40,260 nucleotides of DNA, from assembly GCF_900609055.1 (NCBI RefSeq), contig NZ_UXAW01000138.1:1-40260 (forward strand), given 5' to 3'. Within the stretch, counting starts at the first letter, position 1. Each line of letters starts with the position of its first letter. This DNA comes from Pseudogemmobacter humi (lineage in GTDB: Bacteria; Pseudomonadota; Alphaproteobacteria; Rhodobacterales; Rhodobacteraceae). Under the pieces are notes generated by a model. The model saw nothing but the letters and a program-made list of their open reading frames with translations. It had not been told where the DNA came from and ran no database searches. Below, in pieces: positions 6,077 to 13,473 of this stretch. Position numbers and translations under genes: made by a program.

Positions 6077-8587
6077 ATGAACAGGGGAATACGGCGCGGC
6101 ACGCTGATGGCGCTGATGGCGGGGACGATGCTGGCGCAGTTGCCGCTCGCGACATGGTCTCCGGCAATGGCACAAGAGGCCGCGCAGGTTTACGACTTCA
6201 ACATTCCTGCGCGGGCGATCCGTGCGGCGATGAATGATATCGTGCGGGTCAGCGGTATCGACGTAGCCTTTGCCGAAACGCCCTCGGCCTCGGTGCGCGG
6301 CAATGCCGTGCGCGGATCAATGACAGCTGAACAGGCGGTGGCCTTGTTGTTGTCGGGGTCGGGGCTGGGCTATCAGTTTACCGACCGCAACACCGTCACC
6401 ATCTTCGACAAAGGTCCGGACAGCGGCGCGGCGGGCGCTGATGGCGCGCTCAACCTGGGCACGATCATGCTGCAGGGCGGAGCCGGAACCGAGGGTTCCA
6501 ACAGCTATACCACCACGGCCAGCACCATCGGCAAAACCTCCGAGACGTTGCGCGAAACGCCACAATCCGTCACCGTGATCACGTCGCGGCAGATCGAGGA
6601 TCGCGGGCTGAACGATCTGGGTGCGGCACTGAACACCGCGACCGGGGTGACGGTCACACCCGATCAGTATTACAGCGCCGGTCGTTTCTTCGCGCGCGGG
6701 TTCGAGATCTCCAACCTGCGCATTGATGGCGGCGCGGTCGGTGTCACCAGCAGTTTCGATGCGATCAGCAGCGTTGGTCTGACCCGCTTTGACCGGGTCG
6801 AGGTGCTGCGCGGCGCGGATGGTCTGTTTTCCGGCAATGGTGAGGCCGGGGGTGTCATCAGCCTTGCGCGCAAACGCCCGCTGGAAAAGCGGCTGAGCAC
6901 GGTCGAACTGGGCTACAGCAATTTTGGCAACGCCCGGGCAAGCTATGATTTCAGCACGCCGCTGAATGAGGCTGGCAGCCTCCGCTCTCGCATGATCATC
7001 GCCGCCGAAAAGGGCGATACCTTCTATGATCTGGGCGAGCGCGACAACCGCTCGGTCTACGCGGTTTTTGAGGCCGATCTGGGCGACAGCACCACGCTGA
7101 GCTTTGGCGGCAGCTATGACCGGCAGAAAAGCAGCCCCTGGACCGGCGGCATGCCGCGCTACCTAGACGGATCGGACCCCGCCCTGCCGGTCACCACCAG
7201 CCTTGGCACCGATTGGGCGCGGCTGGATCACAAAGGCTGGGAGGTCTTTGCCGGACTCCGCCACGACTTCGCCGGCGGCTGGGTCTGGAACAGCAATGTC
7301 ACCTATGCGCGGCATAGGTATCAGGCACTTTACGGCTATCTGGCCGGTGCGGTCGATCCGGCCACGGGTGACGGGCTGGTCTATAATGGCTCGCATAACT
7401 GGGGCAAAGGCTATCAGCTGCAAGCCGACAGCAACCTTGCGGGCCAACTGGATATCTTTGGCATGCCAGCCGATGTGGTGGTCGGGCTGGATTATGCCAA
7501 ACACAGCTCTGACGTCAGCAGGGCCGAGTTTGCCGGCCCCTCGCTCAATCTCGCAGATATTGGCAGCCAGGGCTGGCCGATTGGCACCGTCCCGACCTTC
7601 CCGGGGGACTCGCGCTACAATTTCCACCCCTATGAGGAAACCCGTTTCGGGGCCTATGCGCGGGCAAAGCTGCATCTGAGCGACAGCACCCAGGCGATGC
7701 TGGGGCTGCGCTATGGCAGCTACCGTTTTTCCTTCCACCGGGCGAGCTACAACCGCGACGGCTCGACCAACTGGACAGAGGCGCTTGATTACAGCGATAA
7801 TGGCGTCCTTACGCCCTTCGCCGCCATCTCGCATGATCTGAACAGCAGCTGGACCGCCTATGCCAGCTATGCCGCAATCTATCAGTCGCAATCGCGCTAT
7901 CTGAGAGGGCCAGAGCCCGGCACTCCGCTGGACCCGATCACCGGCCAGACCTTCGAGACCGGGTTGAAAGGTGAGCTGTTCGACGGCGCGGTTAATGCCT
8001 CGCTGGCCGCCTATTACACAAAGCGCAAAGGCGAGGCGGTCTATGACCCTCGCTATAGCGGCGTCTATGATCCGAGCAATGGCAGCAATTGCTGTTATAC
8101 CGACAGCGGCGATGTCACCAGCAAGGGGATCGACCTTGAGCTTTCGGGCGAGGTCGCGCCGGGCCTGGAACTGTTTGCGGGCTATACGCTTAACCTGAAC
8201 AAAAACAGCGAGACCAACTCGCTTTACAACTCGGTCACGCCGAAACATATGCTGAAAATCTGGGGGAATTACACGCTGCCGGGTGACTATTCCGCTTGGA
8301 GCCTTGGCGCCGGTGTCCGGGCGCAAAGTGCCACCAGTGTCAGTGGCACCGAATGGGTGCCTGACGGCGCAGGCGGCTGGCTGGGGCTGCCGTTCAGCTT
8401 TGGCCAGGGCGGTTATGCCGTCGCAGATCTCAGCCTGCGCTATGAGTTCAGCGAGCGCTCTTCCGTGGTGCTGAATGTCAATAACCTCTTCGACCGGCGC
8501 TATTACGCACAGCTTGGCACGCTGTCGAAAAACAACTTCTACGGCGCCCCGCGTGAGATCGCGGTGACATTCCGCAGTTCGTTCTGA
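6077..8587 (+). CDS. TonB-dependent ferric-siderophore receptor with STN signalling domain
   Basis: 836-aa outer-membrane receptor. Signal peptide (MALMAGTMLAQLPLATWSPA, cut near MAQ), then an STN domain at about 40-110 (YDFNIPARAIRAAMNDIVRV, GSGLGYQFTDRNTVTIF). The plug from ~145 has SETLRETPQSVTVITSRQIE, FFARGFEISNLRIDGG and RVEVLRGADGLFSGNGEAGG, the FpvA/FoxA/FhuE siderophore-receptor pattern. A 22-strand barrel follows, ending in the C-terminal Phe (TFRSSF) needed for outer-membrane assembly. Length is normal for STN-bearing receptors. It follows a sigma-FecR pair, so ligand binding probably switches on its own transcription. The specific siderophore cannot be read from sequence. Confidence 0.93.
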   Translation: MNRGIRRGTLMALMAGTMLAQLPLATWSPAMAQEAAQVYDFNIPARAIRAAMNDIVRVSGIDVAFAETPSASVRGNAVRGSMTAEQAVALLLSGSGLGYQFTDRNTVTIFDKGPDSGAAGADGALNLGTIMLQGGAGTEGSNSYTTTASTIGKTSETLRETPQSVTVITSRQIEDRGLNDLGAALNTATGVTVTPDQYYSAGRFFARGFEISNLRIDGGAVGVTSSFDAISSVGLTRFDRVEVLRGADGLFSGNGEAGGVISLARKRPLEKRLSTVELGYSNFGNARASYDFSTPLNEAGSLRSRMIIAAEKGDTFYDLGERDNRSVYAVFEADLGDSTTLSFGGSYDRQKSSPWTGGMPRYLDGSDPALPVTTSLGTDWARLDHKGWEVFAGLRHDFAGGWVWNSNVTYARHRYQALYGYLAGAVDPATGDGLVYNGSHNWGKGYQLQADSNLAGQLDIFGMPADVVVGLDYAKHSSDVSRAEFAGPSLNLADIGSQGWPIGTVPTFPGDSRYNFHPYEETRFGAYARAKLHLSDSTQAMLGLRYGSYRFSFHRASYNRDGSTNWTEALDYSDNGVLTPFAAISHDLNSSWTAYASYAAIYQSQSRYLRGPEPGTPLDPITGQTFETGLKGELFDGAVNASLAAYYTKRKGEAVYDPRYSGVYDPSNGSNCCYTDSGDVTSKGIDLELSGEVAPGLELFAGYTLNLNKNSETNSLYNSVTPKHMLKIWGNYTLPGDYSAWSLGAGVRAQSATSVSGTEWVPDGAGGWLGLPFSFGQGGYAVADLSLRYEFSERSSVVLNVNNLFDRRYYAQLGTLSKNNFYGAPREIAVTFRSSF

Positions 8588-8608
8588 GCAGGGTCGTTTA
8601 AGAAAAAC

Positions 8609-8641
8609 CGGGCTCGGACGGCTGGTCCGGGCCTGTCTTTT
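8609..8641 (+). terminator. Rho-independent terminator after the siderophore receptor
   Basis: GGCTCGGAC (8611-8619), loop GGCTG, GTCCGGGCC (8625-8633), extendable by two more pairs, with G-U wobbles only, followed by TGTCTTTT. It separates the receptor from the YncE-like gene, so the latter may be only partly co-transcribed or have its own promoter. Confidence 0.7.
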
Positions 8642-8683
8642 GATCGCCGCAGATTTCGCCCTGGGGCCAAGCTGAGACTGAAC

Positions 8684-9856
8684 ATGAAAAATCTGAAATC
8701 TGCCGCCCTGCGGCTTTCGCTGCCTGCCATCTGCTCGCTCATGCTTGCCGGGCCGGGCCTTGCGCAAACGCCTGCCACTTCCAGTGTGATCCCGGAGGAG
8801 ACCCTGGCTTTCGCCGCCGCCGTGACCCGCACCGACAGTATTCCCGGCGCTTATGAGCTGGTGCACTGGCCAGAGGAAGAATTGCTCTTTGTGGCCTCGG
8901 TGCCGTCCTTCGAGACAGCCGATCTTGGCTATATATACTTTCTCGATGCCCGCGACCTGCGCCCTATCCGCATGATCCAGCTGGACCGCCGCCCTTTTGC
9001 GCTCGCGCTGGATCGCAGCACGGGGCGTCTCTATGTCGGCCATACCATTGATGGGGCGCTCAGCGTGATCGACGCGCGCGGCGGCCAGCTGCTCGGCAAG
9101 ATCCAGCTGGGCCAGCCATTACCCGATGGCGGGGTCGAACGCAGTCGCATGATTTCCCTCGACACCGAAAGGGGGCTGGCAGCGGTCACCAGCCCGTCAG
9201 AGCCGGGCCTCGTCTGGATCGTGGATCTGCGCGAGGGCAAGGTCACGCATCGGATCGAGGGCGGTTTGTGGACTGCGGGCCTCGCATTTGACAAAAAACG
9301 CGGCGAGTTCATCACCAGCGGCGGCGGGATCAATGAGATCTCGGTCATTGACCCGGTCGCGGCTAAAGAGGTCGCCTCGATCAGCAGCGGCGACACAACT
9401 GCCGAAGGCGCTGAGGCCTCTGAGCATTTCTTCGTCAACCTCGCGACGGATGAGACGGGCGGGCGGCTTTTTGCGGCAGATGCCAATAGCGGCGCGCTTT
9501 ATGTTTTCGAGCGGGAGACCGGTAAGCGGCTGGCCCGGGTCGAGACAGGGCCAGGCACGCTTGACGTCGCCTATAGCGCCCAACGCGATGAGATCTATGT
9601 CAGCTGGCGCGGCGTGACCGAGCGCGAGCCGGACGGACAAGGCGGCCTGACCATCATCGACGGCGGGGATTACAGCGTCACGCACAGGCAATCTCTGCCA
9701 GCCCATCCCAACAGCCTTGATGTAAGCGAAGACGGACAGACGCTTTTCCTGACCGTCAAGGTGCCCACCGAGGAGGGCCGCCCCGGATATCGGCCCGGCG
9801 CGCTCGATTCCGTCATCCGTCTTGATCTGTCACGCCTGACAACGGCTCAACCCTGA
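8684..9856 (+). CDS. YncE-like secreted beta-propeller protein
   Basis: 390 aa with a signal peptide (LSLPAICSLMLAGPGLAQ). The mature part is built of ~40-residue blades typical of YncE/YVTN propellers: GYIYFLDARDLRPIRMIQLD, GRLYVGHTIDGALSVIDARG, GLVWIVDLREGKVTHRIEGG, GALYVFERETGKRLARVETG and GGLTIIDGGDYSVTHRQSLP. Predicted periplasmic. E. coli YncE lies next to the TonB receptor yncD and responds to iron, so the receptor neighbourhood here is informative; the molecular role of YncE is not settled. The terminator at 8609 separates it from the receptor. Weak Shine-Dalgarno. Confidence 0.82.
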   Translation: MKNLKSAALRLSLPAICSLMLAGPGLAQTPATSSVIPEETLAFAAAVTRTDSIPGAYELVHWPEEELLFVASVPSFETADLGYIYFLDARDLRPIRMIQLDRRPFALALDRSTGRLYVGHTIDGALSVIDARGGQLLGKIQLGQPLPDGGVERSRMISLDTERGLAAVTSPSEPGLVWIVDLREGKVTHRIEGGLWTAGLAFDKKRGEFITSGGGINEISVIDPVAAKEVASISSGDTTAEGAEASEHFFVNLATDETGGRLFAADANSGALYVFERETGKRLARVETGPGTLDVAYSAQRDEIYVSWRGVTEREPDGQGGLTIIDGGDYSVTHRQSLPAHPNSLDVSEDGQTLFLTVKVPTEEGRPGYRPGALDSVIRLDLSRLTTAQP

Positions 9857-9874
9857 ACCCCAATCCGCGCAGCT

Positions 9875-9905
9875 GTTTACGCGGCCGATATCGGGCCGCG
9901 TAAAC
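9875..9905. terminator. 12-bp perfect stem-loop after the YncE-like gene
   Basis: GTTTACGCGGCC (9875-9886), loop GATATCG, GGCCGCGTAAAC (9894-9905). Located 19 bp past the yncE-like stop. No U-tract follows on either strand, so it is a transcript-end stabiliser, a weak terminator or a protein site. It also marks the edge of the IS66 debris. Confidence 0.5.
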
Positions 9906-9916
9906 CAGGGAAACAC

Positions 9917-10167
9917 CGCTGCTTTCACCCGAAGGACCATCTCGTGCGCTTCCGCGGCTGGATGCATGCCGACGGCTATGCCGGGTTCGAAGATCTCTAC
10001 CGCTCCGGCGTCATCCGCGAGGTCGCCTGCATGGCGCATGTCCGGCGCAAGTTCGTCGACATCCACCGGTCACAAGGCTCCCCTATCGCTGAAGAGGCCA
10101 TCGGCCGGATCGCGCAACTCTATGTCGTCGAGAAGGAGGCCAGAGGGTTGCCGCCTGACCGTCGCGC
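9917..10167 (+). pseudogene. IS66-family transposase (TnpC) fragment
   Basis: Frame reads HPKDHLVRFRGWMHADGYAG, FEDLYRSGVIREVACMAHVR, RKFVDIHRSQGSPIAEEAIG and LYVVEKEARGLPPDRR. This is the central part of an IS66 TnpC transposase containing the W.QADGYAGF and HVRRKF blocks. Both the N-terminal zinc-binding region and the C-terminal catalytic part are absent. Homology stops at PPDRR; the frame beyond is unrelated. A dead remnant. Confidence 0.85.
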
Positions 10168-10626
10168 GCAGCGGTCAGACCGGACTCTTACGGACGATAC
10201 GACATGGCAAAACCATCGCCTGCCACCTCACGCCAGACCTGCCGCCGGTCGACAAACATGCACCAAAGGACAGGAATATATGGCTCGCGGTCTGCATCCT
10301 CTCTCTGGGCCGCCGCTCCGCCTCGGTCGGAGTGCGTGAAAGGCCGTCACCGCCGCGCCATCGAGGAGGCGGACAGGGCGACCCGCAGCGAACGGTCTGA
10401 CGAAACATCAGGGGGGTCAAAATTGCACGCCGAAACACACACCTCCCGTTGCGCTTTGGGTTCGCTGTGCGGCTCGCCGCCTTGCAAGCCCCGGCCCTGG
10501 TGGTCCGGGGTGAAAAACTGTCCGCCCGATGTCGGATAGTGCCGCCCGCGCCGGTGGATACTTCCAGAAGGTGAAGTGTGGGGCGGCAAGGGCCAGGGCA
10601 GTCGCACGATGCGGTGACATGAAGAA
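10168..10626. other. Mobile-element debris, including IS21-like end sequence
   Basis: About 460 bp with no credible gene. At 10410-10435 the sequence GGGGGGTCAAAATTGCACGC resembles the repeated non-coding termini of IS21-family elements, and 10501-10530 (GGTCCGGGGTGAAAAACTGT) resembles another such end. Several short overlapping frames are chance openings in GC-rich DNA. Assignment of the ends is from memory of the family, without alignment. Confidence 0.4.
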
Positions 10627-10648
10627 AGCGGCTCCCGAAGGGGCCGCT
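10627..10648 (-). terminator. Terminator of the 61-aa coiled-coil gene
   Basis: Read on the minus strand: AGCGGCCCC, loop TTCG, GGAGCCGCT, then TTTCTTC. Nine pairs with one wobble and a UUCG tetraloop followed by a short U-rich run, 5 bp after the stop at 10653. A good intrinsic terminator that supports the small gene being real. Confidence 0.7.
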
Positions 10649-10652
10649 GGCC

Positions 10653-10838
10653 TTAGCCTTTCTGGCGATCTTCGAGAGAAGAGAGCCTTTCCCCGACGTT
10701 GTGATAGTGTCCGGCAAGAAGGGTCATAATGTGGGTGATGCCGTCCATGCGGACATTCACCTTGTCAAAACCTTCCTTCATTTCCTTCCGCAGCTCTTGC
10801 AGAAACCGGATCGTGTGAGTTTCCGGTGTTTCGCTCAT
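10653..10838 (-). CDS. Small coiled-coil protein, unknown function
   Basis: 61 aa, MSETPETHTIRFLQELRKEM, continuing KEGFDKVNVRMDGITHIMTL and ending GERLSSLEDRQKG. Charged heptad-like pattern suggests one long amphipathic helix or coiled coil; no membrane segment. ATG 10838 has an AAAGGGG-type ribosome binding site about 8 nt upstream, and a terminator follows the stop, so it forms a monocistronic unit. Similar short proteins with 'FLQE.R.EM.EGF.KV' openings occur in alphaproteobacterial accessory DNA, to my recollection. No function assigned. Confidence 0.65.
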   Translation of the reverse strand: MSETPETHTIRFLQELRKEMKEGFDKVNVRMDGITHIMTLLAGHYHNVGERLSSLEDRQKG

Positions 10839-10899
10839 GCTGGACCCCTTTCCTGAAATATAAGCGATTTAACCATAAAAAGCGAGGCTCCAAGCGGCA

Positions 10900-11046
10900 A
10901 TGGGAAAGCCCGAAACGAAAGTGGCTGACCTTTGCTCTGAACCCGGCATCACCCTGCAGACACTCTATCGCTTTGTGGACCCCAACGGCGAACGTCGCAA
11001 GGATGGCGCGCGGCTCCTTCAGCGCCGCGCGCAGGTCTTGAAGTAA
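10900..11046 (+). pseudogene. Serine recombinase (resolvase/invertase) C-terminal fragment
   Basis: The frame from ATG 10900 reads KVADLCSEPGITLQTLYRFV, DPNGERRKDGARLL and ends VLK at TAA 11046. This is the helix-turn-helix DNA-binding tail of Tn3-type resolvases and Pin-type invertases (A.LC.ELG.TRQTLYR.V.P.GE). The catalytic serine domain is missing upstream, so it is a leftover of a transposon. Confidence 0.75.
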
Positions 11047-11093
11047 ATGGTTTTATTGCATCAACCGGTGTGGCGGTAATGGTTCAAACAAGC

Positions 11094-11690
11094 TTACAGC
11101 ACAGTTCCGAATTCCATGCCTTCGGGTTCGATCAGCGCAAGAAATGCATCGCAGTCCGCCTGCCCGCTCCAGCTTGAGCAGATCGTTTCCGCACTGACGC
11201 GCGTATCTGCGAATGCGAGATCAAGAAAGACCCCCTCATCAAGTTTGATCAGATGCTGGCGCCGCCAGCCTGTCTGCGAGGCGAGATAGTTTTCGACCAT
11301 CGCAGCATGGGCCTTACGCATATCACCCTCATTCACCCCCGGCTTGAGACGGAAACGTCCAATCTCCACGCCACCTTCGCTGACGACAGGGTGTTGCGCG
11401 CCAGGAGGCAGCCGATAGTGTTCCATACTGACAAGGTTGTTTACAGATGCCCGGAAACCAGCGAACTCAGGGGCACTTCCAACCGCACTTGCTGCCGAGC
11501 GCGCCTCTTCAGGACTGCGCCATGCAACCAGATCGACGCGTGCGCCGGCATTGTCGGCGCCTGTAAACGGGGCCCAGTGGATGAAGCCGGGAAAGGTCGC
11601 AAGCATTTCCTGTACAGCGGCGCGCGAGCTGTCTGCTTCACCTGCATCTGCGACGGTATAGGTGACGATTTCGTAAAACGGGGTGGTCAT
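11094..11690 (-). CDS. Two-domain ABM/ferredoxin-fold-like protein
   Basis: 198 aa. Start ATG 11690 is preceded by AGGAG at good spacing; the frame is open further upstream but without support. The protein appears to be a tandem repeat of small alpha/beta domains: the first half has YEIVTYTVADAGEADSSRAA, FPGFIHWAPFTGADNAGARV and DLVAWRSPEEA; the second has VEIGRFRLKPGVNEGDMRKA, GWRRQHLIKLDEGVFLDLAF and AFLALIEPEGMEF. This is the look of antibiotic-biosynthesis-monooxygenase/Dabb-type dimeric barrels, which bind or modify small molecules or only act as stress proteins. Divergent from a WYL regulator that probably controls it. Exact function unknown. Confidence 0.75.
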   Translation of the reverse strand: MTTPFYEIVTYTVADAGEADSSRAAVQEMLATFPGFIHWAPFTGADNAGARVDLVAWRSPEEARSAASAVGSAPEFAGFRASVNNLVSMEHYRLPPGAQHPVVSEGGVEIGRFRLKPGVNEGDMRKAHAAMVENYLASQTGWRRQHLIKLDEGVFLDLAFADTRVSAETICSSWSGQADCDAFLALIEPEGMEFGTVL

Positions 11691-11772
11691 GACGGCTCCT
11701 GTGAAGTTGAAGCCGGCTGATACCGTTTCCACCCTGACAGTTTCCGGCAGGAGTGGTATGCGCTCATGATAT
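11691..11772. promoter_or_regulatory. Divergent control region with repeated GTTTCC
   Basis: The 82 bp between the ABM-like gene and the WYL regulator must carry both promoters. It contains two GTTTCC hexamers 15 bp apart (in CCGTTTCCACC and CAGTTTCCGGC), possible half-sites for the regulator. No firm -35/-10 pair can be called. Confidence 0.35.
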
Positions 11773-12453
11773 ATGCGCACGCTTCGACTCTTCGCATTAC
11801 TGGACCATCTTCGCGGCCGGCTGAGCCCTGTTTCGGCCGAAACGCTGGCGGTTGACCTCAATGTTTCGGTTCGAACGATCTACAGAGACATGGCGACACT
11901 GCAGGCCATGGGCGCACCCGTCCGCGGCGAAGCAGGTATCGGCTATCAAATGGAGCCGGGATATTTTCTGCCGCCGCTTCAGTTCGACGCGGACGAACTG
12001 GATGCCATCATGCTGGGAACCCGCCTGATTGTTGCGCGCGGAGACAGCGCATTGTCCGAGGCGGCACAGCGTGTTTCCGCCAAGGTCAGCGCGGCTATGG
12101 ATGGCGAAGCGGGTGAGGCCTACACCCGGCTGCCTTTGCGGGCCGTTTCACGGCATTCTGAAAAAGACACACATGCCGGCGTCAACCTTGGTCTTCTGCG
12201 AAATGCGGTCAGAAACAAGGCAATGCTTGATATCCGGTACCTGGACCTGCGTGAGATCAGATCCCGGCGCGTTGCACGCCCTCTGGGACTGACCATGTTC
12301 GATGACGTGTGGCTTCTGACGATATGGTGCGAAACCAAAGCAGATTTCCGCAATCTACGGGTCGATCGCATCGAGAGTGCAGAGCCAACCGGGCGGCGTT
12401 TTCGCCCGGAACCAGGTAAGCGTTTTGAGGATTATCTGAAAAAATTACCCTGA
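11773..12453 (+). CDS. YafY/DeoR-type transcriptional regulator with WYL domain
   Basis: 226 aa. N-terminal winged helix (residues 1-60: RLFALLDHLRGRLSPVSAET, LAVDLNVSVRTIYRDMATLQ), followed by GYQMEPGYFLPPLQFDADEL typical of the YafY group. A WYL-type ligand/effector domain spans about 135-210 (LDIRYLDLREIRSRRVARPL, FDDVWLLTIWCETKADFRNL, RVDRIESAEPTGRRF). Such proteins sense small molecules or nucleic acid ligands and regulate nearby genes. ATG 11773 is chosen although the best GGAG lies rather far upstream (11746-11750). Divergent partner: the ABM-like gene. Confidence 0.88.
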   Translation: MRTLRLFALLDHLRGRLSPVSAETLAVDLNVSVRTIYRDMATLQAMGAPVRGEAGIGYQMEPGYFLPPLQFDADELDAIMLGTRLIVARGDSALSEAAQRVSAKVSAAMDGEAGEAYTRLPLRAVSRHSEKDTHAGVNLGLLRNAVRNKAMLDIRYLDLREIRSRRVARPLGLTMFDDVWLLTIWCETKADFRNLRVDRIESAEPTGRRFRPEPGKRFEDYLKKLP

Positions 12454-12592
12454 TTTCGATCGGATCAGATCATCGCCCGCATCATGAAGCGGCCCCTCGG
12501 AGAGGGTGCGGCTCATCAAGGCTCATGGGCCCCCGCGCAACCCGCTTGCCCCGGCGCGAGATCGCAGCCGGATCACCCCGCACCACCGCAAA

Positions 12593-13372
12593 TCAGGGCG
12601 TGACGGCGATCATCAGCCGTTCGCTTTCCGGCAGAGCCGGGTCGACGGCGACGAAGCTCAGCCGTCCCGTCGCATAGGCGCCGGTATCCAGCGCGATCCG
12701 CCCGGCACGGGCAAAGGCGCGCTCGGTCACGGTATGGCCATGGGCGACCCAGATTCCGTCCCGGCGCGGCACGCGGCCAAAGTCGCGGTGCCCCCATTGC
12801 AGGACCCCGGCCTCCTGCATCGCGACCGGCAAAGCCGGATCCAGCCCGGCATGGACCGCCACCAGATTGCCGCTTTGCCAGACCAGCGGCAGGGCGCGCA
12901 GCCAGGCCAGCATCTCATCGCCCATGGCCCCGGATATCCGGGCGTGCAGCTCCTCCGGCGCAAGGCCGCCGGCATCCAGCCCATAGCTGGCCGCCATTTC
13001 AAAACCGCCATGTTTCAGCCAGAACCGGCTCTGTTCCGGCCGGTCGAGAAAGGCCAGGAACATCGCCTCGTGATTGCCGGCCAGCGCCACCGCGCCTTTC
13101 GCAACCTCCTGCCGGACCCGCGCCAGCACCGCCGCGCTGTCGGGGCCACGATCGATCATATCGCCGAGAAAGACGATGCGGGCTGCGGGGAAATGCGTCT
13201 CGCGGGTGGCAAGGAAGCGCTCCAGCAGATCGGCCCGGCCATGCAGATCGCCCACAAGGCAGACCGGCTCAGACGGCGCAATCGGGACGAAAGCGGGCGG
13301 CGCCCCCTGCCCTGCCTGATGCCCCGGGGCCGGACGGCCGGCAGCGGAACGTCTGAGAAAGGAAAAAACCAT
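12593..13372 (-). CDS. PPP-family metallophosphatase (PrpA/ApaH-like)
   Basis: 259 aa, calcineurin-like dinuclear metal phosphatase. All signature blocks are present: GDLHG at 41-45, GDMIDRG at 70-76, GNHE at 99-102, then a C-terminal VAHGHTVTERAF and LDTGAYATGRLSFVAVD. The length fits bacterial serine/threonine protein phosphatases (PrpA/PrpB) or symmetrical Ap4A hydrolases; sequence alone does not separate protein from dinucleotide substrates. Cytoplasmic, no signal peptide (the first 30 residues are a low-complexity tail). Located about 100 bp downstream of parB on the same strand, so read-through from the par operon is possible. Confidence 0.85.
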   Translation of the reverse strand: MVFSFLRRSAAGRPAPGHQAGQGAPPAFVPIAPSEPVCLVGDLHGRADLLERFLATRETHFPAARIVFLGDMIDRGPDSAAVLARVRQEVAKGAVALAGNHEAMFLAFLDRPEQSRFWLKHGGFEMAASYGLDAGGLAPEELHARISGAMGDEMLAWLRALPLVWQSGNLVAVHAGLDPALPVAMQEAGVLQWGHRDFGRVPRRDGIWVAHGHTVTERAFARAGRIALDTGAYATGRLSFVAVDPALPESERLMIAVTP

Positions 13373-13473
13373 CGCGGCCCGGTGGCTGGAAACACAGCCC
13401 CTCTGTGGCCGAAGCCCTGCCGGAAATCCAGTGAAAAGGCCGGGCCGGGCTTCACATCTGTCTGACCCTGGCG

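Noticed and set aside
7163-9043. 626-codon minus-strand frame across the siderophore receptor and yncE-like gene
   Set aside because: It runs antisense to two well-supported genes and matches no family; a codon-bias shadow.
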